From Calliphora vicina (Eukaryota > Arthropoda > Insecta > Diptera > Calliphoridae), in contig NC_088784.1 in the NCBI RefSeq assembly GCF_958450345.1, positions 62,357,247-62,421,246 on the forward strand: DNA of 64,000 nucleotides, given 5' to 3'. A program made the translations under genes and the position numbers. Under the pieces are notes generated by a model, which worked only from the letters and a program-made list of their open reading frames with translations, was not told the DNA's origin and made no database searches. Shown here piece by piece: positions 20,530-34,361 of the stretch (within the stretch, counting starts at the first letter, position 1; each line of letters starts with the position of its first letter).

Positions 20530-23500
20530 TTAATTGCTTGCCTCATCGGTATCAACATCTTGTATGCCTTTCAGTTTGTTTTGTTGATTGTCGGCGGTTG
20601 CCTTCAGAAAACTTTGCAGCATTGCATTTGAGTCCACCACCAAGATGGGCGTACAACCATCCTTGAGATGTTCACTTTGAGATTCATACATTTCGCGCGA
20701 TATACTGCGTGTAAAGGAGAAACGTAGGGATTTGGTGCGGGTAAGCCTCTTTTTGATTGGCGGTTTGCCAGTGATCGGTTGGGGTTCGGAGGGCATTTTC
20801 TCTTTTTCTGGTGTGGGTGGCAATGAAGAGATTTCCATGGTAGCATCGCGTAAAATGTCTTCAGCAAAGGATTTAATATCTGTCCAAGCATCGACTGGAA
20901 GAGAAGAAAATATAGTAGAAGTACGATTAATTAAAGGTTATAATGTATAGGGAGGAAACAAAACTGTTCGACAAGGTATCGGACCTTATCCGTTCCTAAT
21001 TTGTTAAAACTTTGCTCAACAATTTTAAATTCGCTTTGGTTATTCTTTTATCGATGTTCAAAGTTCAAAATTATAACGACGAAAAATCGCTCAAATTCAA
21101 TTGTGAACCATGAATACAAAATTTTTCGTCCGGCACTGGCTGGACTTATTAAATAATAATTATTAGATATAAGATTTGTACCTCTTATTGTTAGTTCATT
21201 AAATAATGAAGATACAATAAATAAATGAAAATGAAAAAAAAAATTCAATTGTGTATTAGTTTTTAACCGCTTATTAAATGTTAACAATATTGGTCTGATA
21301 GTAATGCTTATGTACCCAAGTTTAAAAATATTTTCTTAAATATCCTTTAACCAAGGATAATTTAAAATACATACATATCTCTAAATTATGATTTTAATAA
21401 AAGATCATATAAATACATTTTTTTCAATTATCTCGAGAACCCCTCATGTCCCATTCCGAATTTTATATATGTTTATAATCTTGCAATGGCTCTTATTTAA
21501 CGAAAATCTATGGAAAATGTAAGATGGATTTTTCGTGATACCATTTTTATGAAAAACTGATTTCTCGAAATTTGATATATGATATCAAATCTGACTAACA
21601 GTTATATTTTAGGTATTTTGCATTAGTCTATTAAAAACTATGAACTTTGAACCCATATAAAAACCAAATCCCACGCAACCTCGATTTTTTACCCAAAATC
21701 TTATAGCTAATTCATTGTAATTTAATTTAACAGAAATAACTACTCACCAATATCCTTTTCTGTGGCATGCTCGTAAGTCACACAAAATCTAATGACATAT
21801 TTGCCATTTACCATCGATGGAATCATATGCATACGTCCCGAGTGATTGATTTGTGCTAATAACTCCTGGTTATATGTATCAGCAGCTCTAAAATAAATGT
21901 TTAAAAATTAAAAACAAATCAAAAAATCTAGACATTATCTTCCTTACCTCATTCTGAAACACACTAAACCCAGATACACATCATTTCTAACCTCAAAACG
22001 TTCATCTTTACGCACCAACATTTCAAATTTCTTGGCCAAAGCCATGTGATTACGTATATACGCCTGCAGCCCAATAATACCATATGAACGGAAAACAAAC
22101 CATAATTTTAGGGCTCTAAAACGTCGACTCAATGGTATGCCATAATGGCGGTAATCTATGGCCATATCATGCTCATGTTGCAAATACAGGGGATTAACAT
22201 TCAAAGCGGTCTTCAAACTCATAACATCCCTCACCCACATGGCCGTAGCATCAAAGTTTGTTAATAGTAATTTATTGGGATTTGTATTAAAGGAATCGGC
22301 ATAGTCTAAACCTTCTGAGAATTGTCTCATTTCTGGCAATATAAAGGAGTTGCCAGCATAGGCACCATCCACATGGAACCATATACTTGGCACTTCCTTG
22401 CAAACTTTACCAATTTCCACAAGATTGTCAAATGCACAGGCGCCCGTAGTACCCACAGTGGCCACAACAAAAAATGGTGTTAGACCGGCATTGGCATCAT
22501 TTGTAATGGCTTGTCGCAGCAGATCAACACGCATGCGACCCCTTTCGTCCGCTTCGATAATGCGCAATTTAACCAAAGCCATTTTGGCAGCCTTTTCCAC
22601 CGACGAATGAGCCTCCTTACTGGCGTACGCAATAAGTTGTGGCAAAAATACACTCTCATGTATTTCGGAACTTGAACCTTTGAGCTTGTGTATGGCTCTG
22701 GAACGAGCCGTAATCATACACACTAGGGTACATTCGGAAGCGGAACCTTGTAAAGCACCACCACCTCTGCTGCCGGGTATATCACTGATAAATGCTTTTG
22801 GCAGACCCAAAGCTTTGGCATACCAATCCAATACTATGGTTTCTAATTCCGTGGATGCTGGGCAAGAGGCCTAGAGAACGAGAGATAAATTTAGATTAGT
22901 TTTAAGACAAAATTTTTAATTATAATTTGTTTAATATAACAAAATACTTACCCATGAAAACCCTATAGAGCCAATAGCACTGCTTAACATATCACCCAAT
23001 ATGGATGGAAATGAGTTGCCGGAGGGGAAATAAGCAAAAAACTTGGGATGATTCCAGTGTACCACACCCGGCATAACTTTATTTTCAAAATCTTCCAAGA
23101 CGTCATCAAATTTTTCTGGTTTTAAGGGTGCTTCGCCTAAAAGAATGAAAAAAAAAACGAAAATGAAAATGAAACATCAAATTTAATTATAGGTGAGGAA
23201 AGCAATTAAAATGAACAATTAATTTAAAAATAGCAACAAAAAAAGCACGAGATTAATGACTATATTATATTTATTTAAAGCTGGCAATGAATTGTTATAT
23301 ACCTACATCATACCACCTGCTAAATTTAATTTTTTGTATCAGAATCTGTACAACTGGGTATCTGAACTTAATAGTGATAATCACTAACCAGAGAATAAAT
23401 AATACAATTAACACTTTTACCAATTATCTCTGATCATCAGTTTCATTATCAAGATCATGATATTTGCGGCAATTTAATTGCAAAGAATTTTTACTCAGTT

Positions 23501-26500
23501 GTCGGTTTTTTTTTGTTCGTGGGTTGGGTCAACATTAGCTTTACATTTTGTTTCTAATTTGTTTTCTATTATTTTTGGCAGGCCATTGTCGATGAGTTGT
23601 TATAAACGAAAAAAAAATATGTTTATTTTAATTTAGTGAAATATACAGGTGTTATTGAGATGTTTCTCTATAGTTTGGTTTTAGTTCCTTCAATTAGTTT
23701 ATTTAAATTATATTTTGTTTATGCCTAAACGTTGTGTTGTTCAATTACTTGTAGTTTATTTTTTAAAATTTAAGAAACGTTTTTGTTTGGTTTGAAAAAG
23801 TGAAATTATTTAGTCATCTGTAAGACAATTGTTTATTAAATATTTAAAGAACCTTGTGAATGTGATCATTCTACCAAACATTTAATTTTAAATAGACCAT
23901 TAAAGCGTGTTTTGGAGGCGCCAATTATGCAAAGTACCTAACCAAATTAAAATATTGCATAGTCATCAATTAAATTAAAATCTTGAATCGTTAATTAAAG
24001 TAGATTGGTGAATATTATGGCATGTTCTAGTACTACTACTAAATAGTTAGAATTAGTCCAAAAACATCTAATTATATTTGAATTTTGATTTCCTATCCAA
24101 AATTAGGACATTCCTAGTCTCCCAATTAACTAAATATGTCTTCAGAAATTCGTATTTTTCACAATTAATTAAACACTAGAATATAATTACATAGAAGAAT
24201 TTGGTGGATGAGTCAGCAGTATCTAAAATCTTTTTCAATCCACATTTATTTTTTGTAAACTATCGTATAACAGAATAAAAAAAATAAGTTTGTTTTTCAA
24301 TTCTAAATTTTGAATATTTCTGCTGAAACTAGTTCTAAAAGAAAACCCGAAGAATTGTTGGTTTTAAGCAAGGTTGGCTATCGATTCAAACCTGTAAAAT
24401 GTTAAAAATGGTAACGATAATTTTGTTTATTTCGGTAACGGTATCTTATTTCTTAAAAGGTATTTGCTGTTATTTCGGTAACGGTATTTTAATGATAACC
24501 GTAATTTTATTCTGAATTAAATAATTTATTAAATGCCTTATAATAATAACCAATTTTTAATTTTATAAATTTTATCAAACAAAAATTTGTTTTATAAACC
24601 TGTAATAAATTTAATAATTGATTATGAATAGGCCTTATATTTACAAAAAAAAAAAAAATAAAATAAGTTGACAAAGTTCATATCATATTTATACATTAAA
24701 TTCTATAGTATTCAATAAACCCAATTATTAAAATCAAAAATGTTTAATTACACAGGGCAACAAAATCGAAAAAATTACACAATTACACTACACAATTTTG
24801 ATGTATCGTGGTTCCAGTAGTACAAAAATTATAAAATTTTTGAATTCTATGGATAGATTTTTTTAATTTTTTTTTTTTTTAAATTGTGAACTTTCTTAGA
24901 TGTTTCTACACATAATTTATGATAACTCAAAAGCGATTATATCGATATTATTGAAGTAAACTTAGAAAAGTTCAAACTTACATAGCCTTTAATCCGTTTA
25001 TATATTGTGTTTTAATCGGCTCAGTAGTTTCGGAGATATATTAACAAATTGACAAAATATATTAACAAATTGAAGCAAAAAATATATTTTTTACGGTCTA
25101 TTTTTTTTTGAGTTATCATAAATTATTTTACTAGGTAACCATGATGCATCAAATTTGATTAGTGAAGCCTTTTTTTTGCTGTGAAAAGTGAACACAAAAC
25201 TCTATCTTTTCGAAAGTCAAAAATTAATTCGCACCAAATATTTTTTTTAACACATTTTCCACAAAAATATATAAATAAACATACAATATAATAATTCTTA
25301 TGCTAAATTATTCGATATTTTTCAACGTACAGGTGTCCAATATTAATTTTTCGAATCTTAAACATTTAAATCTTTCTCGCTCTCCTGCTATTTTTCAAAA
25401 TTTCTTATAAACAAGTCAAACATTTTTATAATCTTCCACATGAGAAACTTTTAATTTGCAACTAAATATTTTAATTTATTATCTTAACAATTTTAGTTGA
25501 ACAAAAAACAGGCTAAATAAATATTTTTACTATATACACAAGTTTTTGGAATGAAATGAAATGATCTCTCCTATTTAAATTCAAAATGTTCTTGATTGTT
25601 GGGTTTTTTTTTTTTTGGAATTCCAACAGCCAACCAAACCAAGAGTTTTACGTTTTGGAAAATTTCGCAAGTAATTATTGTTAATTTGTGTTTTTTTTTA
25701 ATTTCGTTATACAATATTTTTTTTTGTTTCTTAATAGTAAATTTAATTATCAGTTAGAGAAGAAATTTCACATAAAAATCTTAATAAACTAAAAGGCCAA
25801 CCTACGTCTATCATTAATTTGTTTATGAATTTTTGGGATTTTTTTTTGTATTATTACTTATTTTTGAGTTTTTTTTTGTTTCTATAAAATTTCATTTGTA
25901 ATTGATTGTTTATAATGAAAGTGTACAAGTACGACTATTTTGTAGGACGATCCCATAATGTATGGGAGTATAAATGAGAATAGAAAACTACATAATTTCT
26001 ATTATTATATGTACAGGGTGGTTTGATCGCAGTAGTAATAATTTAGTAAAATGAAGTTAGGAAAATGAAATTGGATTTAATAGTCAATTTATAATATATT
26101 AATGAAGTTCCAAGCCTATAAATTATGTTGTTTGAAAATACTCAAATAGACTTCAAAAAACTTAATAAGATTGCACCACATAATTGAGCATAACTCGAGA
26201 ATGATTTATACGATTTGATTAAATAAAATATAGTTGAAATTGAGTTCAAGTCATGCCAGCGATATTTTTAAATATGCTCAATAGAATCGGAGATATTCAG
26301 AAAGTTGTGATAACCAATTTTCATATAACAAATACTGATAAAACGAAAATCGGTAGAATTAGAATTAAAAGAATTTAGTGGCAGGATCTAAAATCTTTTT
26401 CAATCCAAATTTATTTTTTTGAAACTACATTATAATAAAAAAAAAAATAACAAGTTTGTTTTTCAATTATAAATTTTGAATATTTCTGCTGAAACTAGTT

Positions 26501-29147
26501 CTAAAAAAATCGAAGAATTGTTAGTTTTAAGCAAGGTTGGCTACCGACTCAAAACTGTAAAAAGATAATATTTGAATTAGAAACAACCATAGAGAAACAT
26601 AGAGCGGAAACTAGAAAAAAACTCAAACAAAAAAATTACTCAAAATAATCACACATACGAGTGTTGTTTTTGTTTTCACATAGTTTTTTCTACTAATACA
26701 TTCTCACCACTTAGGTTTTTGACAACTGATGTTAGAAACCTTATATTTCAAATAGAGAACCTGTTTTACCTCCGATATAACGAATAGTAAGAACAACTAT
26801 TTTATAAAATTAGGGCCATATTTGTAATAACAGAAATACTTGGAAAATATTTCTTATAAATAAAATTGACAGCCTGTTTTTATAAAATTTATTTCTCATT
26901 CGATTCGTTAAAGTAACGAAATAAAATATGTTTATGTTAAAAGGTTATGTTTTCAATTGTATTAAAAGAAATTAAAAACAAATTACTTTTTGAAGAATTT
27001 TTTAACCATTTGAAATCTTGACATAGAAAATAGATGTACGAGAAAATATAAAAAAAAATCTAATTTATTAAAATCAAAATTTTTACACGACCCGTTATAG
27101 AATTCATTCATGTAATTAATTCATAAAAGAATTGATTCAATCTTTGAATGATTAAATTTTTGTAAATTCAAATCTAACACAAATTGAATGAAAATATTTT
27201 TTTCTTTGGTTTTTGTTTGGTTTTTAATTATTTACAAAATGAATTGAAAAGAATTACTTTAGCCTATTTGTAATAGATTTAAATTGAAAATTAAAAGAAA
27301 ATTTTAATCATTCAAAATATTTTATTAATGGTTTTGAATTCAATAATGAATTCTTAAAGGAATGAATTCAATACGTTTGGAGTACTAAGAAATTAAGACA
27401 AGGAATTAATTCGTGCTGAATGGTTTAATCGAATTTTTAAGAGGTTTTGAATTAAGAATTTGTGCATCAACATTGAAGTAGACCGCTTTGCCCTAATAGT
27501 TGGTGAAATCACAAAATAAAACATTGTCTTTTAACAAAATTAAATTAAAAAGATTTCAAAGTGAATCCCGCCAATCAAATGTATTTCCTAAAAAGGGTTG
27601 ACTGAAAATATGTGATTTTGAAAGCTGGACTTAAGGTTTATCTGATACAAACACATTTACTTAAAGTATTTCAATGTCAAAATTGACATATAGAAGTATT
27701 CGTATATTTATTGATTCAGAAACACGATCGGAAAACAATTTTAAAATTTTTTTATGAAAATAAGAGTATAAAAGTTCTGAATCAGGCCCTAAATTAAAAT
27801 AAAATATAGCTGCGATTAAATACCAATAAACATTTGTATAAAAATCTAAGATAATTTTGAAATTTTAAAATTAATGCTGATAAAATATCTTTAGGTCAAC
27901 TCACAATTATCATAATGTCCTAATATATCACGACTCGGCGGCTCGGCTTAACCAGCTCTTAGGCATTCGGCGCAAATCTCAAGCTCTCTACGATAACACA
28001 ATAAACATAGCATACAGAGTAGTATTATTTTAGGACATTTTTTGCTTGAAAAACAATAAAAACCATTGTGAAATATTAGGACATTATGACATGATAAGAG
28101 ACCTTGTGAATTGACCAATTGTGTTGCTGTTATAATTAAATCATAAATATGTACAAATATGCTTCGAAGCTGAATCGAAGAAATACCTCACAAAGTTAAG
28201 AGTTATGACGCGTAGTCTACTATTTTTGTTAACTTGAAGCAATTAAATAGGTATCTGTAGCTACATTTTTTCGAATATTAAGGATGTGAATAGTTTCAGA
28301 GCTATATCAAATTTTAAAAAAAATCCCTCATAAAAAATTTAAATTTATTAACAAGGTCAGTGAAGCAATTCATAAATTCCATAAATATGCTAATAGATTT
28401 TGAAATATTTGAACAACTCTATTAGTGAACTTATAAATAGTAAAATTATCTCACTAGGTAAGCCTACTACTTGCCAACTGGTCTCCCAAATATATGTACT
28501 TAAAAGTGAACACTTAGAAATCTGTTTTTTTTTTCTTCTTTGTATTTATTCTTAAACAATTATTTGCATAAAATTAGCATATCTAACTTATTAATTTGAC
28601 TATTCATTTCAATATTTACACAATTAATTAGCAAAACGATTAAAACTATTTGAAATGTCAATAAATATATAAAATGAATGCATTTGATTTAAATACTGGT
28701 TGTAATCTAAAGTTAGCGCACAACATAAATAATCAATATTTTTTAAAAAAAAAAACAATAAAATTAACAACAGTCGGTTAACTGATGTGCTATAAAATAA
28801 AACGTTTTGATTGTTCTTTTCGTTACACTTTGAAATAAATTTAAATGAATCTAGTATGAATTAAGCACGTGTTTCTTTAAAATTGTCAGTTTTAATTAAA
28901 ACACAAAAAAGGAAGGAAAAATAATTGCTAACAACATGTTTTTAGACTAATAAATAATGACAAAAAATTTATGATTTTCATTACAAAATTTTTCTCTTTA
29001 AAACATTTTGAACTTACTGGGCAATAATTTTTTTAGGTATCCAGGATCTAAAGTTGGCGCCACATCACGTTGATCGATATTTTGGGCATAGTTACAAATG
29101 TAATCGATCATTTCTTTGCCATGTTTTCTAAAATCTTCCACATTCAT
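20530..29147 (-). CDS. Tdc1: Tyrosine decarboxylase (PLP-dependent), 5 exons
   Basis: Exons on the minus strand are 29018-29147, 22952-23136, 21948-22870, 21748-21887 and 20530-20894; they join in frame to 580 residues. The enzyme makes tyramine from tyrosine, the first step to octopamine in insects. Group II decarboxylase features are clear: MNVEDFRKHGKEMIDYICNY at the start, HWNHPKFFAYFPSGNS (substrate side), HSSVEKAA, the PLP aspartate D273 in HVDGAYAG and the PLP lysine K305 in NTNPNKLLLTNFD. NTNPNK separates tyrosine from histidine decarboxylase. The C-terminal exon adds a basic, serine-rich tail (KKRLTRTKSLRFSFTRSISR). Flies have two genes, Tdc1 (about 587 aa) and Tdc2 (about 637 aa); length favours Tdc1, but this is from memory and not tested. 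Intron 1 is 5.9 kb and full of repeats. Confidence 0.92.
24214..24412 (+). repeat. Direct repeat in Tdc intron 1, copy 1
   Basis: Contains ATCTAAAATCTTTTTCAATC, ATTTCTGCTGAAACTAGTTC and TAAGCAAGGTTGGCTA. The second copy is at 26386-26573, in the same orientation, with scattered differences. Confidence 0.75.
26386..26573 (+). repeat. Direct repeat in Tdc intron 1, copy 2
   Basis: Same words as 24214-24412, 2.2 kb away, with an AT-rich indel in the middle. Confidence 0.75.
26588..26745 (-). mobile_element. Partial CATAGAGAAA MITE
   Basis: Matches the reverse complement of 51941-52138, including ACTAATACATTCTCACC and CTTAGGTTTTTGACAACTG. The far end is not found. Confidence 0.6.
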
Positions 29148-30384
29148 TTTGGTTATTTTTGTTTGTTTGTTTAATTAATTAATTATTGAATAAATTATAT
29201 TTATAGATGTATTTTGTAAAATAGCCTCTTTACTTTGTTGCAATTTCAATACAATTCTTTTATATTTAACAATACTTTTTCAAAATCACTTTTATTTTTA
29301 TAATAAATTCACTTAATTCCTTAATTATTATTTAATTTGATTTCAAATCCGTGGTAATTTATTTTTAATTTTTTTTGTTTAAATATATTTAAATTGTGGT
29401 ATTTTGCATTAACTTTTTAATTTGTGTATTTTATTCTTTTACCACATTCGATGTTTCTTAACTGAATGATCATTTTTAGCAAATGTAGAGCTTTATATTA
29501 AAATTTAAGCTGTAGGAAATTTCGTTAAAAAAGCACAGTCAGTGATCATTCATTCATTTACTCTCTTTCTCGTTCTCTCACTACAATTTATTGGTATACA
29601 ATTAACTACAATGAAGGGCAAAAGTATTGTTAGGTTTTTTTTTGCATTTGCATAGATATAATGAGAGAGGCACTAGCCAGCTTGGCTGGTTTTACAATAA
29701 ACCATTTCCGGACAGTTTCACTATACATACATAGGTATTTGGTTGTTTTCCAGCTAATTTTGACCCAAACCTGCAAATCTGACTAGTCCTGAAGCAATTA
29801 AAAATATATTTTTTCTTTTATCAAGCACAAACTAATAAGCAATTCACAGTGGGTGAATTAAAAAATGTAAATAAATCAGAAATTTCTATAGAAGGGATAT
29901 TGTTATTTAAGTATTAATTTAGGCGGCAAGGTCACAAAATCTCAAAGTTGAGCACTTCGGGTTTATGTAAAATTTAAAACGATGTAAAATTTTTTTGGTT
30001 GATGGAATGATTTGTATCGGCTATTAGCAAAAACAGACTAGGGTAGGTCAAAAACAATAAGAGATATTCTATAGATTAATTGAAGTTTTGTTTGTAGATG
30101 TCAACTATTAGATTCCATATAAGGTAAAATCTTTCAAATTGGATAAAAAGCTGAGGAAAACCCTTCTATCTTAAAAAACAAAATTTTTCAGGAGAGCAAA
30201 AAAACTGTTTATTTCGCTTAATCGTATGGAATATTGAATTCTTATTTCTACAATATATTTTTAAGCCAGCTACTAAATTCGAAATCTGGTTAATTCTTCC
30301 ATTTATTTGGAGGTATTGAAAGTGGATTAGAATATAAGGATTTGAATATGGATTAATTCGAACAGGAATGTCAACCATAGGCCC
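29148..30384. other. Upstream region of Tdc, no gene seen
   Basis: The promoter and 5' UTR of Tdc should start here. TTCGTTCTCTCACTAC-type pyrimidine runs occur at 29550-29585. Nothing coding was recognised. Confidence 0.4.
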
Positions 30385-31013
30385 GACATATCTAAAAAAC
30401 TAAAAAAAGATCGAACAAAACTAAAAAGAGTAAATAAATAAACCTAAATAACTCTTGACCTAAAAGTGATAATCTACATATGTATATATATTTGTGTATA
30501 TCTTCTCTAGGGCTATTTATATTTTAAATATCAGCTTCGGATTCGGATTAAAAATAGATTTTTGGCGATTTTTTTAAAAAATGTGAGACCCAAGGTGGCG
30601 TGCAATTTTGGTAATTAAGCGTAAAGTGCTTTATCTACATCTTTGGTATCTTTGGTGACCCCCACTGAAATTTTCCGGCAAAAATTATCGTCGAATATTT
30701 TAATCCTTAAATGTCCTTTTTGAAAGGACTTTTTTTCATTTTCTTCCACAAAAATGATCCCCATAAAATTACACAATATAACTCTGACAATAAGAATTCT
30801 CTTAGACATTAACTTACAACATTTTTTTTCAGTTAGTATACTGCTTCTAACTGAATCAAAAAATGAAAACTTTGACCCACTGTAAAAAAAAATTCCGACC
30901 AGGTGGACTATAAGTTTATTCTACAAAAATGATCTACTCAACATGCCCTTTCAGAATTATAGGGTCGCTATTCTGTTCGAATCAAAAAGTCTCAATTTGT
31001 TGGACAGTGTAAT
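30385..31013. mobile_element. Partial copy of the TTGTTGGACAGTG long-inverted-repeat family (copy 3)
   Basis: Begins CCCGACATATCTAAAAAACT and ends TCAATTTGTTGGACAGTG. It follows 42631-43555 of copy 2 with words such as AACTCTGACAATAAGAATTC and GATCTACTCAACATG. The left inverted arm was not found, so it appears to be a half copy. It lacks the LINE insert present in copy 2. Confidence 0.75.
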
Positions 31014-34000
31014 TAGTTTATATTTAATTTTATTTGGAGGTTTATTTATTCCGGGTCAAATTTATATAAACACAAAATGATCGATATCTCGAAAACGCTT
31101 TAGTCAATTTATAGTGTTAAGATAATTGAGTAGTATGTCCAAATTAGTAAGAAATCATATTTTATGAAAAAAGGTATAGTCGGTCGGAAAAAAAGATCAA
31201 TTTCTCAATTTTTTATTATTGCAAACATTAAAATTTTATGGACCAACTGATGTTTTAGCGTTCTCAGAATATCAAAATTGTTAACAACTTCAAAATTATA
31301 GGGGGTAAGATTTTATCGTAAGTCAATGTTTACATTTCACAATTTTATCGTAAGCGACACACAGTGGTATAGAAAAAAAAGAGAGGAAATAAATCTGTAA
31401 CTTCTAAATGGTTAGATTGGTTTGAATGAAATTTCACATGCGCAAAGAACAAGGGTTGTCGAGTTAAAGTTTTGAACATGGACCTCATGGGTCCACCATG
31501 GGAGCGACCAAGGGTCTTCAAAGTAGGACAACTCGGGTAGGTTACATTTTTAAAGCGATCCTATTTTCAACATTTTTACCCACCCTACTCCAGTTTTTTG
31601 ATAACAGCGTATCCAAATATTTCCCGATTTTCTCCAGTTTTCCTTTATTGGACTAACAACATATGTATGTGTCTGAATAGAAAAAGAACTGTTTAAAAAT
31701 TAAAATCTTAAGTAGAAATTTATAACCGATTATAAATAAAAAAAAAATAAAAATAATGACTAAGTCCAAAGTTACAAGCATTTGAATTTAAAAATTTTTA
31801 AAAAGGCGATTTTTCGCTAATTTTTTGGGAAAAAATAACTTTTTTTCGTTTTAAGTTATCGTAAAAAAATTCTAAGAGGATTTCATTAAAAACTATTAAA
31901 AAATAAAAATTTAATTTCAATTCGGTAAATTTGTATCTATTTTTTGTCATATTTTTCAATAAAGTATTCCATGAATTTTTAATTGTCAAATGTTATAAAT
32001 ATCTTTGAAAAATATACAAATAGCTTGAACGAAATCATATTATATCGCATCATAAATAACATTTTTAATTCTATGTATAAATTTCAAAATAATCAAAAAA
32101 ACGATAATTTGGCGCTAAGAGTTCGATATACATATTAACCTACACTGAGTAAATAGGCAAAATTCCTTTTAAAATTTCAATATATTTTTTTCGATAGTGA
32201 TTTTCAGAAGTGGTCCTTATGTAGACGTCATTTTTGTGTATGCCACTATAAATCAGATATTTATGAGAAATAACCCTAATTTGTATTGGGGCTAGGTTAA
32301 ATAATGGAGCGATTTCAACCGGTTTAAATAGACTTCGTCCATAGGCCGTTTAATGTCGATGTGCCATATCTTATCGAAATACAGCGACAGCCACTTTTTT
32401 GTAATGTTTGCTCCTTTCACTTTTTTTGTAATGTTTGCTCCTTTTTGGCTTTTCTCTTCACCCAAACAAGAAAATGATCGTCAGCATCGAACCGAACATC
32501 AGCAGCTCTTTATATAACTTTCCATGATCGATACGATTTTTCTAAATAACTGGCAAATTCTGTCTTAAAGTTATACTGTTATATTCACTACATTTAGACT
32601 AAATGTAGGAGCAAATCAAAGTTTCTATGATTGATCTGTGAAAGATTTGAAATTGTTTGCTGCTAAATAATTGCCCTTAACTGTTTTAACTAAATAATAT
32701 AGACACCAACACTTTTCACTAACGGATAATTACTCCATTACTTTTAATTACACTCTTAACATACCTGTCATTTTCAAACAAAGGTACTATTAGGAAAATG
32801 CTCATTTATTTTTTTGAAAGTATTTAAAAACATTTTGTGGAATATTTTTAATTAAGAACGGTATTTTTTCCAAATGGAAAAATTGTGCAAATAGTCCAAA
32901 ATGTAAACGCTAAATAATCATAGTCATTTTTAAATTAAAATAAATTTACTGGAGTGATTGATCAACGAATGTGTTGAATTATAATTAAATATTATTAAGT
33001 TAATTGTCCAAAATGGCTCAGAAAAAAAAAACCATTCAGAAAAAAATCCCATTTCAACGAAAATGTTCTCAATTATTAAATGCATTATTTTAATTCATAC
33101 ATACAATCATTATTATCATTATTTAGTTATTTGTGAAACAAATTTACAAAAATCAGACATAAATATTCGGGGAAAACATTTCGTTAAAACTGTTCCCAAT
33201 AAAGGTAATTTTTTTATCGTTTATATTATTAACAAGTTGTTAAATGATGTAAATTTTTTATAATTTGAGGTATTAGAAATTAAAATTCATATTGTGTTCT
33301 CTCATGCGTATTAGATTTAAAAATAACATTTTTTTATTAAATTTGTTGTCAAAAACTGTTAATAAATTATTTTCAGCACATTCGTTGATTATTGCAAAAG
33401 ACAATATATGTTAGCATGTTTTAAACTTTGTTACTGTTTTGTTGTCAGGGTCTGATAAATGGAGTTTTAATTATTTTTTTTAAAAAAAAATATATTTGTT
33501 AAATGAATACTGTATAGAAAAAAGCAATTGTACGAGAATTTTAATGAATTATTTTCCAGTTATTTGTTTATATTTATTAATGATATTTCGGATGGAAGAG
33601 ATAAATTATATATTTCTCTCAATAACCAACCTATTCCAATTTAGACATTCTCTTGTTAGATCTATTGATTTTATGTTCAAATAACACTCTGCTACAAAAT
33701 GACACTTTTTGTCAGAACTTGAAAAGCCACCTAATGGAGTTTGTAGGCCTAGGTGAGGACATACTAAAACCGTTTTCAAAGATTTTGAAACACCCTCAAA
33801 ATTTTTAGTTATTTTGAAAAAACGGTTTTCGGTAGGTCGTAGTACTTTAGTATCTCTAACTCACACATTTTTAGACCGATTTCAAAATTTTAAACAATTA
33901 AAGGTAGGCAAAGAATTAAACTTTCATAAAATGTATGTATAAAATCTATATTCCTAGAAATTGACTTATGACTTACAAATGTATCAAAGAATGCACGTCA

Positions 34001-34361
34001 TTTTAAAGCGCATTCAGTTTTCTTTCCAACCCCGTTTAAAAATTTAAAGTCGGACAGAGACTGACTGAATTAAAAATCGATAAGTTGACGAACATCACTG
34101 AAAACGGTTTTTTCAGAATAACTTCTGAATCAAAAAATTTCAGAAACACCCTCAAGTTTCTGAAATTTTTTTGACACAATTTCTAATGTACTCGGCAAGC
34201 CCTATAACCCACGCTAGGTCGTTTTCCAAGTTTTATTCCATCGTAGCACCGTGTAATTGATCAACAATTTTTAAGCAATCGGATAAAATAAGAATAAGGA
34301 AAAAAATTTTTTTTTTGATTTTACTGAAGAATTATAAATTTTCAAAATGTTCTGTATTTTC
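31014..34361. other. Intergenic, no gene seen
   Basis: AT-rich repeat-derived DNA. At 31358-31450 it shares GGAAATAAATCTGTAACTTC with 14258 and 45250. A 24-base word beginning CACTTTTTTTGTAATGTTTG is tandemly repeated near 32390-32440. The stretch 33690-34230 has repeated ACGGTTTT and CACCCTCAA words on both sides and may be a decayed inverted-repeat element. Confidence 0.4.

Larger units (their letters stand above)
23137..29017 (-). other. Tdc intron 1, 5.9 kb, repeats only
   Basis: No exon or gene could be supported inside. It holds a ~200-bp direct repeat pair (24214-24412 and 26386-26573), a block of GGTAACGGTAT words (24415-24510), a copy of the CATAGAGAAA MITE (26588-26745) and an end fragment starting ACAGGGCAACAAAATCG (24753-24840) that matches 36385-36475 in reverse. 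The remainder is plain AT-rich DNA. Confidence 0.6.
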
